Made by a program: the position numbers and the translations under genes
NCBI GenBank assembly: GCA_027596075.1
Contig: JADGJC010000103.1
Span: forward strand, 1 to 64,000
From: Rhizophlyctis rosea
Lineage: Eukaryota > Chytridiomycota > Chytridiomycetes > Rhizophlyctidales > Rhizophlyctidaceae
DNA: 64,000 nt
Direction of reading: 5' to 3'
Notes under the pieces: model-generated
Database searches by the model: none
What the model saw: only the letters and a program-made list of their open reading frames with translations
Told to the model about the DNA's origin: nothing
Shown: one piece after another, positions 1 through 11,438 of the stretch
Numbering within the stretch: position 1 is the stretch's first letter
Layout: every line of letters starts with the position of its first letter

Positions 1-117
1 CAGCGCACGAAAAATAATGAAAACTGGAGGCAGGTCCAAAACCACCGAGATCCAAAAGAAAAACAAAAATAGAGGGGTACCTCCATCAAATCAAAATAAA
101 GCGACAATAAAACTCAC

Positions 118-1422
118 CAAAGCACAAATAGTATGCCCCTCAATCTGCCTCGTCAACTCCTCAATCATATCAATCTCCGCCTTCCTCGCATTCCCACTCT
201 CAAACCTCTTCATAATATTCGCCAACCACCCCGTCCCCTCCCTACAAGGCGTGCACTGCCCACAACTCTCATGCTTATAAAACGCACTAAGCCGCGAAAT
301 AGCCTGCACGATATCCGTGCTCTTATCCATAACAATCACCGCCGCGGTTCCCAACCCACTCTGCACATCACGAAGGGAATCAAAATCCATGAGGACTTCC
401 TCGCAGATGTTTTTGGGGAGGACGGGGACGGAGGATCCACCAGGAATGATGCCGAGGAGGTTATCCCACCCACCACGGACGCCACCACAGTGTTTGTCGA
501 TTAGTTCACGGAGGGGGATGGACATTTCTTCTTCGACGGTGCAGGGTTTGTTGACGTGGCCGGAGATACAGAAGAGTTTTGTGCCGCTGTTGCGGGGACG
601 GCCGAGGCCTGCGAACCAGGCGCCGCCCCGACGGAGGATGGTGGGTGCTACTGCGACGGTTTCGACGTTTGCTACGGTTGTGGGGCAACCGAAGAGGCCT
701 ACGTCGGCGGGGAAGGGGGGCTTGAGACGGGGTTTGCCTTGACGGCCTTCGATGGATTCGATGAGGGCGGTTTCTTCGCCGCAGATGTAGGCTCCTGCGC
801 CGCGGTGGATGTAGACGTCGAAATCGTAGCCGGATCCGCAGGCGTTTTTGCCGATGAGACCGGCTTTGTAGGCTTCGTTGATTGCTTCTTGGAGGTTTGA
901 GGCTTCGTTGTAGAATTCGCCGCGGATGTAGATGTAGGCTGCGTTGGCGTTCATTGCGCGGCCGGCGACTAGGCAGCCTTCGACGAGTTTGTGGGGGTCG
1001 TGGCGGAGGATTTCGCGGTCTTTGCAGGTGCCGGGTTCGCCTTCGTCGGCGTTGATGACGAGGTAGCGCGGGCGGCCGTCGGGGCCGCCGGGTTTGTTCA
1101 TGAAGGACCATTTGAGACCGGAGGGGAAGCCAGCACCACCTCGGCCGCGGAGACCGGAGGTTTTCATTTCGTTGATGATCCAGTCGTGGCCTTTTAGGAT
1201 AATTTCTTTGGTTTTGTACCAGTCGCCGCGCTTGAGGGCGCCTTGGAGGCGGAAGTCGTGGCGGCCGTAGAGGTTGGTGAAGATGCGGTCCTCGTCTTTG
1301 AGGTTTCCGTATGTGCGGTTGGGTTGGGCATCGGGGGCGACGGTTGCGAAGGTACGTTGGGCGGTGCGGGCGATGCGGGTGGTGGGGGTTGCGAGGGTAG
1401 TCCCTCTCCTCAGAGCAGCCAT
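118..1422 (-). CDS. NDUFV1: NADH:ubiquinone oxidoreductase 51 kDa flavoprotein subunit (complex I), 3' end outside window
   Basis: This is the mitochondrial complex I subunit that takes electrons from NADH through FMN and a 4Fe-4S cluster (N3). The first 435 residues are present. They include a basic mitochondrial leader (about residues 1-30), the FMN/NADH loop GRGGAGFP (93-100), the second nucleotide motif [13 protein letters not shown] (208-220), and cluster ligands Cys387, Cys390 and Cys393 in [12 protein letters not shown], with the fourth, Cys433, in HTIC. The reading ends at HTICAL, where a GTGAGT donor (minus strand, 117-112) starts an intron. The usual last exon (GDAAAWP...) is not visible in 1-117, so it lies left of the window. 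The start is the first ATG before the leader. It is divergent from the ankyrin locus, 316 bp away. Identification is very secure; only the 3' end is missing. Confidence 0.97.
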
Positions 1423-1738
1423 TGTTTGCCGCTGTTGGTTGTGTGCTATAGCGATACTACCTATCTCACTATCCTATTGGATACCCGTCAGCACGCGGCG
1501 GAGAAATGGAGATGAGCAGTGGAGCGATATAATGGAGCTGGGTTGGGTGTGTGGGTTGAATCTTGGGCCAAGTTTGACCGCCAATCATTCGTGTGGCTGT
1601 AATATTGTTAACCGGATCCAATCGGATAGAAGTCAGTGGCACGGGCAATAACTCATAGGACCCTGACATGTCGAAGCTCCTGTAAACCGTTTTTGAAATC
1701 CTTAACCAATCTGTATCGAAAACTTCAGGCTCAGATAA
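1423..1738. promoter_or_regulatory. Divergent intergenic region
   Basis: This 316 bp gap separates the start codons of the minus-strand NDUFV1 gene and the plus-strand ankyrin locus, so it must hold both promoters. I see no TATA box of good form and no repeat. Confidence 0.4.
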
Positions 1739-3554
1739 AATGACATCCAAAATCATCCCTCCATTGATCTGGAATCTGCTCATCACTTCAGGTTTCCTGC
1801 TTCCATCAGAGGCTCGTTCCTTGCCTCAGCTTTCAAAACTTGTAAAGGATGATATATCCTAATCTATTGCGTAAGTACTTCATATTCATTGTCCGGCTCG
1901 CGCATATACGCTAACCATATCGGCTTTTTCACCCAGTTTGTGAATTACGTATGGTCACGACATGGCGCAAAGTCTCTTAACCATCTCCCAATTCCATATA
2001 CTTCATGGGAAGACAAGGCGAGTCAATGCTGCCCATTTTTTGCTGTGGTCTTACACCTTCACTACGATAATTCATCAGGTCTCATCAATGTTTCTCCTTA
2101 CCGTCTTTCAACCAGATAGCAGACACCCTCATACGAAAAGGTGCGAATGTAAAGAACCAGTGCGACGACAAACAGATAAGAGACACTCCTCTGCACATAG
2201 CCGCTCAGAAGGGCCATCTTCCTTTGGCAAGGGTCTTGTTGGCAAACGGAGCTTCAGTGAATGCAAAGAATAAACCCGGCATGACACCCCTCGTGCGTGC
2301 CATGCGAGGAGGCTCATTGCCGATGGTCGAACTGCTTGTCAATGCCCGGGCGAAATTCAGCAAGGATGATATTGATTTTAGATTTGACGGAATCGGGAGT
2401 GCATGTGATGCGGGCCACGTAGACATTGTCAAATTCTTCATGGACAGACTTGGGTAAGTGCGAAATGAATAAAGCAGATCCCAGTTGCGTTTAGCCGTTG
2501 TAACCAGTCTGGTTCAGCCCAGAAGTCATAAAGCTGGAACAATTACAAGTGACGAAACACAGCGGCAACGTCGAGTTGATGGCTATGTTAGTTGATACAT
2601 ACGGAGTGCATTTTGACATTGAGAAGCTGGGCATGTCGCGGGCTGGATCTTTAGGGATGGTCCAGTATCTCCTTTCCAAAGGCGTCCCAGCAAATAGCCA
2701 AGGGGATGACGGTTGTAGTCCCATCGGTAGCATCAATGACCTAGACGCTCTCGAATTGTTGCTCCAATCAAGCGTCGATATTGAAGCCAGAGATAGATGC
2801 TGGCCCACGGATCAGCCATTCATAAGCATATTCGTCAAGAGCACTATGAAAAAGCCGTATGGCTCATCGACCACGGAGCGGACATCAATAAAGTCAACAC
2901 CTGCGGCAGTTATCGTGGTCGAACACCAATAGCCGCAGCAGTCAACAACCGCACCAACCTACCCTTTCTCAAGCTACTATTTGAACGCGGCGCTCGATTG
3001 GATGGGAGGGCTCTGCGCACTGCAGTAGAGTATGGATCCCTGAAAAGTCTCGAGTTCATCCTGACTTAAGACAGGGAACTCAAGACAGGGATGAGATTGA
3101 TATCAACAGTGGCCAAGCATATTACAACACAACCGCAATTCAGGACGCAAAATCCTGGCGAAAAGTTGCGATGTTGCTGCGGGCTGGGGCGGATCACACG
3201 TTGAGTGTGGCACATGGGACGACAATACTGCACAAGGCGGAGATGTGGCTGCGGAACGGCGATGGGATGCGGGAAACGCCTAGTGAGGAGGAGGAATTTC
3301 CGATTACGTACGAGGAGGCGTGGAAGCAGAAGCGGGAATGCGTGAAGGTTTTGTTGGCGAAGGGGCTGGATGTTGATGCTCGGGATAGTGCGGGGCCCTA
3401 CTCCAAAGGCCATCTACCAACCCCTTTGGATTTGGCCTTGAAGTTCAAATCTCAGCCGGGAGGGGAGGAGTGGGTTAAGATTTTGGTGGACTTTGAAGGC
3501 GTAGCAACATCACCGGTGGAGAATGATGAAGTCGATGAAGATGATGGCTGTTAG
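1739..3554 (+). pseudogene. Ankyrin-repeat protein, copy 1, with frameshifts
   Basis: An ATG at 1739 opens a conserved head (IPPLIWNLL...LLPSEARSL) shared with the copy at 4.3 kb. Introns are visible: GTAAGT near 1870 to a CAG before 1937, and an acceptor at about 2116 before IADTLIRKGANV. Typical ankyrin helices follow: TPLHIAAQKGHLPLARVLL, VDIVKFFMD, EKAVWLIDHGADIN, RKVAMLLRAGADHTL and VKVLLAKGLDVDA. The frame breaks at three places. One is an extra AT near 1850, where the other copy reads SDFIFC and this one gives DDI then a stop. The second is near 2800, between IEARDR and LAHGSAIHKHIR. The third is near 3060, between SLEF and HPDLRQG. No canonical intron explains these, so I call it a decaying gene. 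Sequencing error remains possible in a draft assembly, although the long neighbouring genes read cleanly. The partner of the repeats is unknown. Confidence 0.6.
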
Positions 3555-4283
3555 CAAGGTGGGACAGTAACATGCTAGTTTCCATCGCGCAAGATGAACG
3601 GCGACGTACAAATCCGGCATTTGCTGACTCCGTATCTCGGCATGTGCTGGGCACGCGCCATTTTCACATGGCGCATTCTCTTGAATGTATTTTACTTTTC
3701 ACATAGTTACAAAAGTCGGATCGAGTCATGGAACGCAGGAACTGGGACAAACTGCCGGCCGCTGAAACGACTCTGTAGAAACAGAGAATGGCTGTCGGTA
3801 TGACTAGAGGTGTAGATAACGTCCCCAATCCCCTCTTCTACCGGCGTTCATGTAGGGAACTCTCTGGCGGAAGAAGTGGGTTCTTCTGGTTGTCGCTAGT
3901 TTGGTCGTTTTGGATGGGAGTTATAACATAGTACGTTCAATTGTAGAAAAACATTGTTGAGCCGTTTGGTATTGGTGAGGTTTTCATCGCAAACCTCGCA
4001 TGGACGGCGATTGATTGGCAAGACCTTTAAACCCATGAACTCCATGAGCGAGCCTTACGCTGTCAAAACAAAATATGACCCGATCTGAGAAGGACATCAA
4101 AACTGAATGTATGTAAAAAGAACACGGGAGGCGTTTGGCATGGCAGGTCAACCCGGAAGGTGGGACCCTGAACTAGGCTGGCGATCGTCACAAGTTCACA
4201 CCCCGTCTCGTGCGTTCGCACCGTACTCACAATCGTCACTTTCGTCTCAATCTTTTCACCCATCTTAGGTGCACTGGACAAAT
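3555..4283. other. Intergenic, no gene seen
   Basis: Between the two ankyrin copies. Short open frames occur on both strands, but none has a recognisable domain, splice-linked partner or conserved counterpart elsewhere in the window. Confidence 0.4.
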
Positions 4284-5201
4284 ATGACAACTAAACACCA
4301 TCCTATCCCCCCCTAATTTGGACTCTACTCATCGGATCCCATATCCTCCTTCCATCCGAAGCCCGTTCCCTGCTTCACCTATCAAAATCAGTCAAAACCG
4401 CCATATCGACATCCGACTTCATTTTCTGTGTATGCATACAACGCGCTGGTTTCGAATCTATGAATACACAACGCATTGCTCAAAACCTCCCTCCTTTTCC
4501 AGTTCACGGACTATATATGGTCACGACACGACCGAAAGGCCCTCGCTCATTTCCCGGTACCTTATTTCCGCTACGAAAACAAGGCGGGTGATACGCTGCT
4601 TGTTGAAGGATAGGGCCTGACGTGAATCAATGCGCCCTAATCCTTACCATCTGATTCTCTTTTGGGATCCACCACCAGATAGCAGAGATTCTCATCCAAA
4701 AAGGCGCAGACGTAAACACCATTTGCTCCAACGGTGATGGTGGCATTCCGTTACACTTGGCGTGTAGGAATGACAATGAAGATGCACCCCTCATGAACGC
4801 GATTTGTAACGGAAATTACGAAAAGGCGCGCTGGATGATCGATTATGGAGCCGACATCAACTCCGTAAATACTCACAACAAGGAATTTGGTCCTACACCC
4901 ATTGCGGCAGCAGCCCACAGTCCCACAGGCCTACCTTTTGTCAAGTTTCTGTTTGAACGTGGTGCTCAGAAACGGGAATGTGTGAAGCTTCTGTTGGCGA
5001 AGGGTCTTGATGTGAATACAGTGGATTTTCTTGGGCGTACAGCGTTGGACTGTGCACTGGATGAGCGGGACCTGGGGGTGAGGAGTGGATTCGAATTCTG
5101 AGGGACTTTGGAGCTACGGTGGCCGGTACGACTGCTGCGCTGAAAAAAGAATTGGGAATTGAAGCCTCCAAAGAAGACGGCGACCAAGCTTTCGAAAGCA
5201 G
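4284..5201 (+). pseudogene. Ankyrin-repeat protein, copy 2, with frameshifts
   Basis: This is a tandem paralogue of the 1.7-3.6 kb locus. The head (MTTK...PPLIWTLL...LLPSEARSLLHL) lines up with copy 1 but is broken by a C7 run at about 4307-4313, where eight Cs would keep the frame. A GTATGC...TTCCAG intron (about 4428-4501) matches the first intron of copy 1, and the next exon (TDYIWSRHDRKALAHFPVPY) matches FVNYVWSRHGAKSL there. Ankyrin units follow: AEILIQKGADVNT, IPLHLACRNDNEDAPLM, EKARWMIDYGADIN, CVKLLLAKGLDVNTV and GRTALDCAL. A second break in the G-run near 5080 shifts the tail (EEWIRILRDFGATVAG, cf. EEWVKILVDF in copy 1). This copy is shorter and has lost about two repeats. Both breaks are in homopolymers, so a sequence error is a real alternative to true decay. 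Confidence 0.55.
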
Positions 5202-5985
5202 GTGAAAAGACACATGTGTCAACATCTGTTGTCGACCAGAATAAGTTATAAAATGTTCAAAACTTTCACACCAAAGCAACATCGTAGGAACTGTTGTTTT
5301 GCATTTAGCCAGCCAAGTGCACATACTCCCGACTATCGGCCGGCAAGGGATGAGGTGCTTCACCGCAGAACAATGGGGTGTTCGGCATACGCAAAGGATC
5401 TGCACACATGGGTGCGGCTATGTTTTCGCTTATTTTCAGAGTACTGGTCTACACGATACTTTGATGCAGTACGCACATTTGTGAATTTGTGGATGTCTTT
5501 TTACCAAGTTTACAACGGTGTAAACATGGAGGACCTGAAGGGGTCATTTGAGACCAAATTCATGCTGCGAATCACAAAGAAATTCGACCATCAATCATCC
5601 ATACAAGTACTGCTAATACCGGCGACATGCCGACTAACACAAAGTTCCGCTGGAACACAGTGTGCATTGTGCACCAGGCAGAGTAATATGAATTTAAACA
5701 GAGGCAGGCCTTTCAATAAAAGGTTCGAAAGCAGGCAGGTTCCAAAAATCCCAATACAGGCGAAGATGGATGTTGTAACTTGTGAGGTCTGGGGAAAGTA
5801 GCTGGAAGTCGTGCGTGTCATCCTGGTCAGGTCGCGTGGCCCGCTTGGCGAAACCTTCTCGTGGTTGCCTTCAATTCCATCTTCCCACGATTCCCGCGCG
5901 TCAACCGGATAACTATATCTACCCAAGTTCCTACAACGGACACCGCTGTATTCCCTCAATACTCTAACCGTTCTCCTCGTCTCCT
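5202..5985. other. Intergenic, no gene seen
   Basis: Holds the promoter of the transacylase gene that starts at 5986. Open frames of 120-200 codons on each strand overlap one another and show no domain or splice structure. Confidence 0.4.
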
Positions 5986-7914
5986 ATGTTGTCTGGTCGT
6001 GCAAGAATGTCACCACTGAGACCCCTGTCACGGAGGTTGCTGGAGGTGCCTCTGGCACGCCATATCAGCGTGCGTAACGCCTTTACTTCACGTCAAACAA
6101 TTGTAGAAGATTCCAGTTGTCCTAACAGCCATAACCCATTCGGCAGACCGCTAAAGCAGCGAAGAAGACCGCAGTGCTGTTCCCTGGACAGGGTTCACAG
6201 GTGGGTCCGTGAGCCTCCCAAGCTCTTAGCTCTGGCAAATGGTAACATAAAGTTCCCAGCATGTAGGTACATAGAGCCGGTCAAATAGAAGCGCCAGTGA
6301 AGGCGGAGAAGCCAACACACACTCATTCATAGGAATGGGTCTCGACATATATGAACAATATCCTGCTGCGAAGTCCGTCTTTGAGGAATGTGACGAAGCG
6401 GTGGGAGGGTCGTTGAAGAAGCTGATGTTCAAAGGTCCATTGGTATGTGCGGCATAGAGCTTCAACCAGATGTGGGCCACTCTCACATAAGTTCTTATGT
6501 AGGACGCTCTAACATCCACAGAAAATGCTCAACCCGGTACGCAACCCTCATACACATTGGGCAATGATCATGGCCCGCTGACAGCACTTTTTGTGACAGC
6601 CATTTTATGCCATTCAATCGCACTGTTGCGAGTTTTGGAGGTTGTTATCATCTCTTTGGAACGAAGTAACTGTGATATTCAATCAAACCTTCCAGTCAGA
6701 ATATGGCTTTGATATTACAAATTGTGATTTCGCACTCGGTCATAGTTTGGGAGAGTAGTATGTATATCATACGGATGCTCGCGCTATGTTTCCTCGGCTC
6801 ACCCAGGCGTTCGCTACACAGTTCTGCTCTCGTAGCAACCCTCTCGTTATCGTAAGTAGCGAACTCTTCGCACCTAACCATTCCGCGGATCGCTAACCAC
6901 GCCATGAAGATTGACGGATGCCATCAAACTAGTGGTATGTCCATGAGAAGCAACATCTTGGATTCATTGTAACTGAATAATGCTGCAGCGGTTACGAGGA
7001 GAAGCTATGCGAGATGCGGTGGACAGTCAGGAGACCAGCATGAAAGCGCTCATAATCAAAGGAGATCGGTTGGAGGATATCGAACAGCTGATGGAAAAAG
7101 TGCATCGCTCATTACCGGAAGGCGAGGTGGCGGAGATTGCTAATATCAATAGGTATAAATGACGATTCATGTCCATTTTGCAAACCTTGCAGCAGGTTAC
7201 TGATTCTCCCACAGCCGGTCACAGGTATGATCAGCCAGCTCCCACACCGCTCTTGAGTGCGGATGTTGATTTGCAGCCCAGATAGTACTCAGCGGAACAG
7301 TGAAAGGCGTCGAATACGCCTCTTCCATCATCCAAACCAAAGGCTTTGCCGGACGATCCGTCGACCTCCCCGTGTCGGCGCCCTTCCACTGCAAGCTCAT
7401 GGAACCCGCCGCGGAGAAGCTCCTGCCGGCGTTAGAGCAGACGAAGTTCCATCATCCGATTATTGATGTTATTTCGAATGTTACTGCTAAACCTGTATGT
7501 GTGTGGATTCTGTGGTGCTATCGTGCTTGACTGCGAAGAGGCGAAAGACTGATGGAGTTGTCCGTTCTTCATGTCTGCTGAGTAGATGGACCCACCGGCG
7601 GATATTCGACGCTTCATGTACGAGCAGGTGACGAAGACGGTGCAGTGGCAGCGGAGCATACGGTATGCGAAGGAGGGTGGAGTAAATGAGTGGGTGGTTG
7701 TTGGGCCTTCAAGGGTTTTGTCGAATTTGTTAAGAAAGGAGTATCCGTTGGATGCGATAAGGTAAGATGGAGTTTGGAACTTTGGGCCTTGTGATGGTTG
7801 GACTGTTTTCGAACAAAGTGGTGCTTGATTGACATACGTGCACCTTTCAGACCTATCGCTACGCCGGATGATATTGCGGAGTTGGGACCGCAGTTGAAGG
7901 GCGGGAGTAGTTAA
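5986..7914 (+). CDS. MCT1: Malonyl-CoA:acyl carrier protein transacylase, mitochondrial
   Basis: The enzyme moves malonyl groups from CoA to the mitochondrial acyl carrier protein for type II fatty acid synthesis, which supplies lipoate. Exon 1 encodes an arginine-rich targeting leader (MLSGRARMSPLRPLSRRLL). After an intron comes TAVLFPGQGSQVGMGLDIY, the family's glutamine/oxyanion motif, itself spliced across GTCCGTGAG...CATAG. The nucleophile motif GHSLGE is at about 6747-6764. LTDAIKLV and RLRGEAMRDAV follow on separate exons. Further on are VEIANIN-type residues, LSGTVKGVEYA, the catalytic histidine in APFHCKLMEPA (about 7379-7411) and IDVISNVTAKP. The last exon ends PQLKGGSS. At least nine exons are needed. 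The region between FKGPL and EYGFDIT (6440-6690) was the hardest to join, so exons there are uncertain. The downstream neighbour on the same strand is 950 bp away. Confidence 0.93.
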
Positions 7915-8862
7915 ACTTCTGTTTGGTGATTAGTATCTTCAGTACCCTCTGTTGACGATGTCCATGTTCTTTACGGGTTGGAGCCATGTCGACGCATGTG
8001 CTGTCCCTTCCTACTATGTAAATATGGTTTTTACAAGTTGTAACTTTTTGTGAGGGGAGTGCTTTGATTGTGAACCCTGACACCTGTGTGATGAGTCATG
8101 ACCCCAACCCAACGCTGGAGCCACCCAAGACCCTGAAACGCGTCATCTGGTGCTCATTTGAAACCATCCCCGTTTCGTGCGGTGGTTGAAGATTCTTGCA
8201 AGTTTTTGGGAACGTTTCCATGCCCTCTCTCCCAAAACCAGCTCCTACGCAGGAAACCCATTTTTTTGCTAGGATTCCAGGGGAGATTTTCTTGTCCCTA
8301 ATTTAACCCATGTGACATTTGTTATTTTCTCTCATATAAATCCGCTTAATAGAGAACGGAGGATAACTAGTAGCACACCGAACGAACATTTTGTTTTTTG
8401 TTTTCGTAAACAAATAAACAACACGTCCGGTTGAAGACCATGATTGATTTTCCTCTGTGCGGACTGGGCCACCCGAGACTCTCCTGGGTGCGGGACCCCT
8501 CCCGGAACTTCGCGGACATCGTCTTCCAAACCTAAAAGTTATCACATCGTTCTCATCGACCTATTTGTTATCACATCGTTCTCATTGACCTATTTGCTCA
8601 ACTTGAATGAAAAGCCGAACCCGTGCACAAAGTAACAATATCAACAACAATAACATCAGACCCTCCACGTAATAACTTACGCCAAACACAACCCTTACCG
8701 AAAACCCTCCCCCTGACGCGTAAAAGCTGCATGGGTTGTCTGGCATTGTGGAACGGTTCTACATTCTAATATCGAATCAATACCTAATCATCGATCACCT
8801 TTCACCTATTCCCCGAACTCACATTACCCCCCCCCCACTCGAAAGTGGTTATCATCTCGCAA
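7915..8862. other. Intergenic, no gene seen
   Basis: About 950 bp between two plus-strand genes. It contains a near-perfect direct repeat of about 24 bp (TATCACATCGTTCTCATYGA and flanks) at about 8539-8562 and 8569-8592. No tRNA or protein gene could be supported. Confidence 0.4.
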
Positions 8863-10403
8863 ATGACGATGGATCGTGAAGTCGGCCACCTCGGCTCCGA
8901 AGTCAAGACTGTTAGTGATGCACCAAGGTAACGCTCTTCGTCCTCCAACATCGAGCCCGCAATCATTCTCCCCCCCACATCCTCCCACCAGACTAAAAAT
9001 CCTAAGCATGGGTGAACCAGCTTCCGGGAAGAGTTGTTTGATTAAGCGGTATTGTGAGGGGAGGGTGAGTCCTTTTTCGTTGAGTTTTGGGGCGGGCGGG
9101 GAGGGGGCAGGGTTGAAGAGAGGGACGCTGATTCTGGTTAGTTCATCCAAGATTATGTTTCGACCATCGGGATAGATTATGGTGTCAAGACTATTGATAT
9201 GCCTTCTGGGGAAGGTGAGAGTTCTTGCGTATGTTATGGAGATTGGGAGTGCGCGATGTAGTAGCCACTTCCTTCTGTCAAGGATAGCTCGTGACGCTAT
9301 TCGTCGGCCAACACCTCCTTCCCGTCCCCATGAAGCATATTTCTAACCACGCCAACTCTCCACCATACAGTAAAAGTAAACTTCTGGGACGTAGCCGGCG
9401 ACCAAGTATATTTTGAGATTCGGAATGAGTTTTATAAGGATACACATGGGGTAAATAGATCTCCTGCTTTCATTCCCTATTTTCCACATCTCATCACCGA
9501 CCGGGCAATTCGGACATCTCTTTTCTGCAGGCAATACTAGTGTACGATGTGACGAACCGCGCATCCTTTACGGCCGTCGAGAAGTGGCATGAGGAACTAT
9601 TGAGCTTCGTGCAACAGAGGGAGTGTGTGATTTTTTTGGTGGCGAATAAGGTTAGGATCAGCGGGCGGGAGGGCGTGGGGGTGGGAGGGAGTCTGATGGG
9701 TAGTGACGGTGGAAGTGGGAGGGTTGAGGAGGCATATCAGGATGCTGTAAGTGCTGACGGGAGAAGGGGCGGTACAGTTGATCTGGATGGAGCGAATTCG
9801 CCACACCTCACAGACTGGGATATGACAAAGGTCTCAGCAAAAGAGCGTTGCGAGGTGGAAGTTTTGCTTTCGGAAGGAAGACGGGGGGTCTCTGGGTGAG
9901 GAGTGGAAGTAGAAGAGCATTTTGAGATGCATTCAGGACAGGCAAGGCGGCAAGGTCCGCTGCTTGATCTTCCCGAATGCCGTTGCGGATGGCTGATGGA
10001 AGTGTATGGACGGTGGTGTTTCAGGCGTTTGAACGAAGGAGGGGACTATGAACATGCGCCTATTGGTCAGACAAAATCTATCCTCGACATCTATTAAATA
10101 CAAATCGTTCTCACTTCTCGTGCAACATATATTCACGACTCCATCCCACACACACAGAACGAACTCCAACCCCGCGCCGTAACAACAAAAGAAGGACAGG
10201 TCATGGCCGAGCGGCTAAGATTCAGGTACGCACAAATCCCTCCTCGTGTTTCCACTTCCCTCCACTTCCCTCCCAACTTCCGGCCAACCCCTCTCATCAC
10301 CAACCTTTCCCTTTCCCATCATCTAGGTATTTCGAAACCTCCGCCGCAACAGGCTACGGCGTCAACGAAATGTTCGAAGCGTTGTTCAAGAAGGTCTTAC
10401 AAG
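8863..10403 (+). CDS. RJL/DNAJC27-type small GTPase, interrupted by assembly gap
   Basis: This is a Ras-like GTPase of the RJL family (human DNAJC27/RBJ). Exons joined at GT-AG sites are 8863-8928, 8992-9064, 9142-9214, 9371-9450, 9531-9650, 10158-10225 and 10327 to the gap. In order they show RLKILSMGEPASGKSCLIKRYCEGR (P-loop, with GEPASGKS in place of GNAEVGKS), FIQDYVSTIGIDYGV (switch I), VNFWDVAGDQVYFEIRNEFYKDT (switch II; DVAGD instead of the usual DTAGQ, as in this family's DMAGH), AILVYDVTNRASF, FLVANK (guanine specificity), and YFETSAATGYGVNEMF (SAK-like G5). The intron at 9651-10157 is long for this genome. The coding sequence runs into ten Ns, so the J domain carried by some RJL members cannot be judged. 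The family is associated with flagellated eukaryotes, consistent with a zoosporic fungus. Confidence 0.9.
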
Positions 10404-10413
10404 NNNNNNNNNN
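10404..10413. other. Assembly gap (10 N)
   Basis: Ten consecutive Ns lie inside the last visible exon of the GTPase gene. The true gap length is unknown. Confidence 1.
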
Positions 10414-10574
10414 ATGCCACCCACCCCCCACCACCAACCCCCCACCAACAACCACCCCACCCACAAACCCCAACCCCCCCCCCCCCAACCACACCACCCA
10501 AACGCCACGGGCCCCCGGCCGCGCGCGCAACACCCCCCCCCCCCGCGGAGCGCCCCCCCCCGCCGCCCGGGGGA
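10414..10574. repeat. C-rich low-complexity sequence beside the gap
   Basis: About 160 bp made almost only of C with some A, then C/G runs including 13-15 nt C tracts. Nothing like it occurs elsewhere in the window, and it touches the gap, so it is probably low-quality gap-edge sequence rather than biology. The reading frames through it are not genes. Confidence 0.7.
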
Positions 10575-11110
10575 GTGGTGATGTGTTAATAGAGACATTT
10601 TTGTCATTGGCGAGAAGCAGATATGGACCTGTGGGACTTTTGTGGTGGTTTGATGAGGAGGAGGAAGGGAGTTGGGCTGAGTGGGGAGTTGGATTGGGGG
10701 GTTGAGTGCTGTCGGACGGGGGTGAGGAGATTGTGATTATGAGTCATTGTGGATGGGAAAGGTCCGTTAGGATTGGGCATTTGGGGAGAAGCTGGATGGA
10801 GAAATCTTCGGAGGGGGACATTGTCGGCTGGACGTAATAATGATGCGAAGTGTTTGCCAGCTTGCCCGTGCACGAGAAATTCCCCGAACGAGTGCGCGAG
10901 TTGGATGTTGAGAGTGCAACGACGGAGATGGAGTGTGAATGTTCCAAATATGGATGGTTGAATGTCCTGTGTTGGGGGATGCTGGTTGATATGCAGGCTT
11001 CTCGATGGAAGGTCTTGACACAACAGGCGGGTGAGGAGAATGCGAAGGGTTGATGACGCATCCGACACGAGTGGATGGACAATGACGTAAAGTCGAGACG
11101 TCTACTCTGA
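10575..11110. other. Intergenic, no gene seen
   Basis: Lies between the gap artefact and the first array element. Long overlapping frames exist on both strands, but none shows a domain. The 3' end of the GTPase gene could fall here if the gap is short. Confidence 0.3.
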
Positions 11111-11160
11111 TCATCACCTGCTCGTGCTATTTGGCAATCCAGCAGCAGAACTGGTGATTC
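11111..11160. repeat. Alpha hairpin element, copy 1
   Basis: First of five copies of a roughly 45 bp element. Its core is GGCAATCCAGCAGCAGAACTGG, given here in two parts: GGCAAT followed by CCAG-CAGCAGAA-CTGG, which folds as a 4 bp stem. It lies downstream of the 3' end of gene A. Confidence 0.7.
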
Positions 11161-11438
11161 CACACAGCAGATCGATCTCGGACATGAATGTCGAAAACAC
11201 ACTCTGTCGTCCCTCCATCCCTCATCACCACATGTCACAACATCAAGGACAACAACCACCACACCCACACGACATTCACACAAAGCAAAGGAAAAGGGGT
11301 TGTATTGCGCGTATGTGACATAGAATGGGGTGGAAAAACCAAACTATCAAACAAAAAAGAGGTGCAAAAATGAAAAAGTGCGAATAATGTACTGTGTATA
11401 TGATACAAAAAGTTGTTGCAAGGTGATGCTATCTGATG

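Noticed and set aside
506..1111. Long Arg/Pro-rich minus frame and plus frames inside NDUFV1
   Set aside because: Shadow frames of a GC-rich, certain coding exon.
5202..5801. 199-codon plus-strand frame
   Set aside because: No motif, and it starts within the tail of the ankyrin pseudogene; the opposite strand is equally open.
10190..10226. tRNA-like A-box (CATGGCCGAGCGGCTAAG), as in tRNA-Ser/Leu
   Set aside because: It lies in a GTPase exon reading KEGQVMAERLRFR, which joins in frame to YFETSA. No T-arm or acceptor stem follows at the right distance.
10744..11283. 179-codon minus-strand frame
   Set aside because: No domain; it crosses the alpha element, whose frame is not conserved in the other copies.
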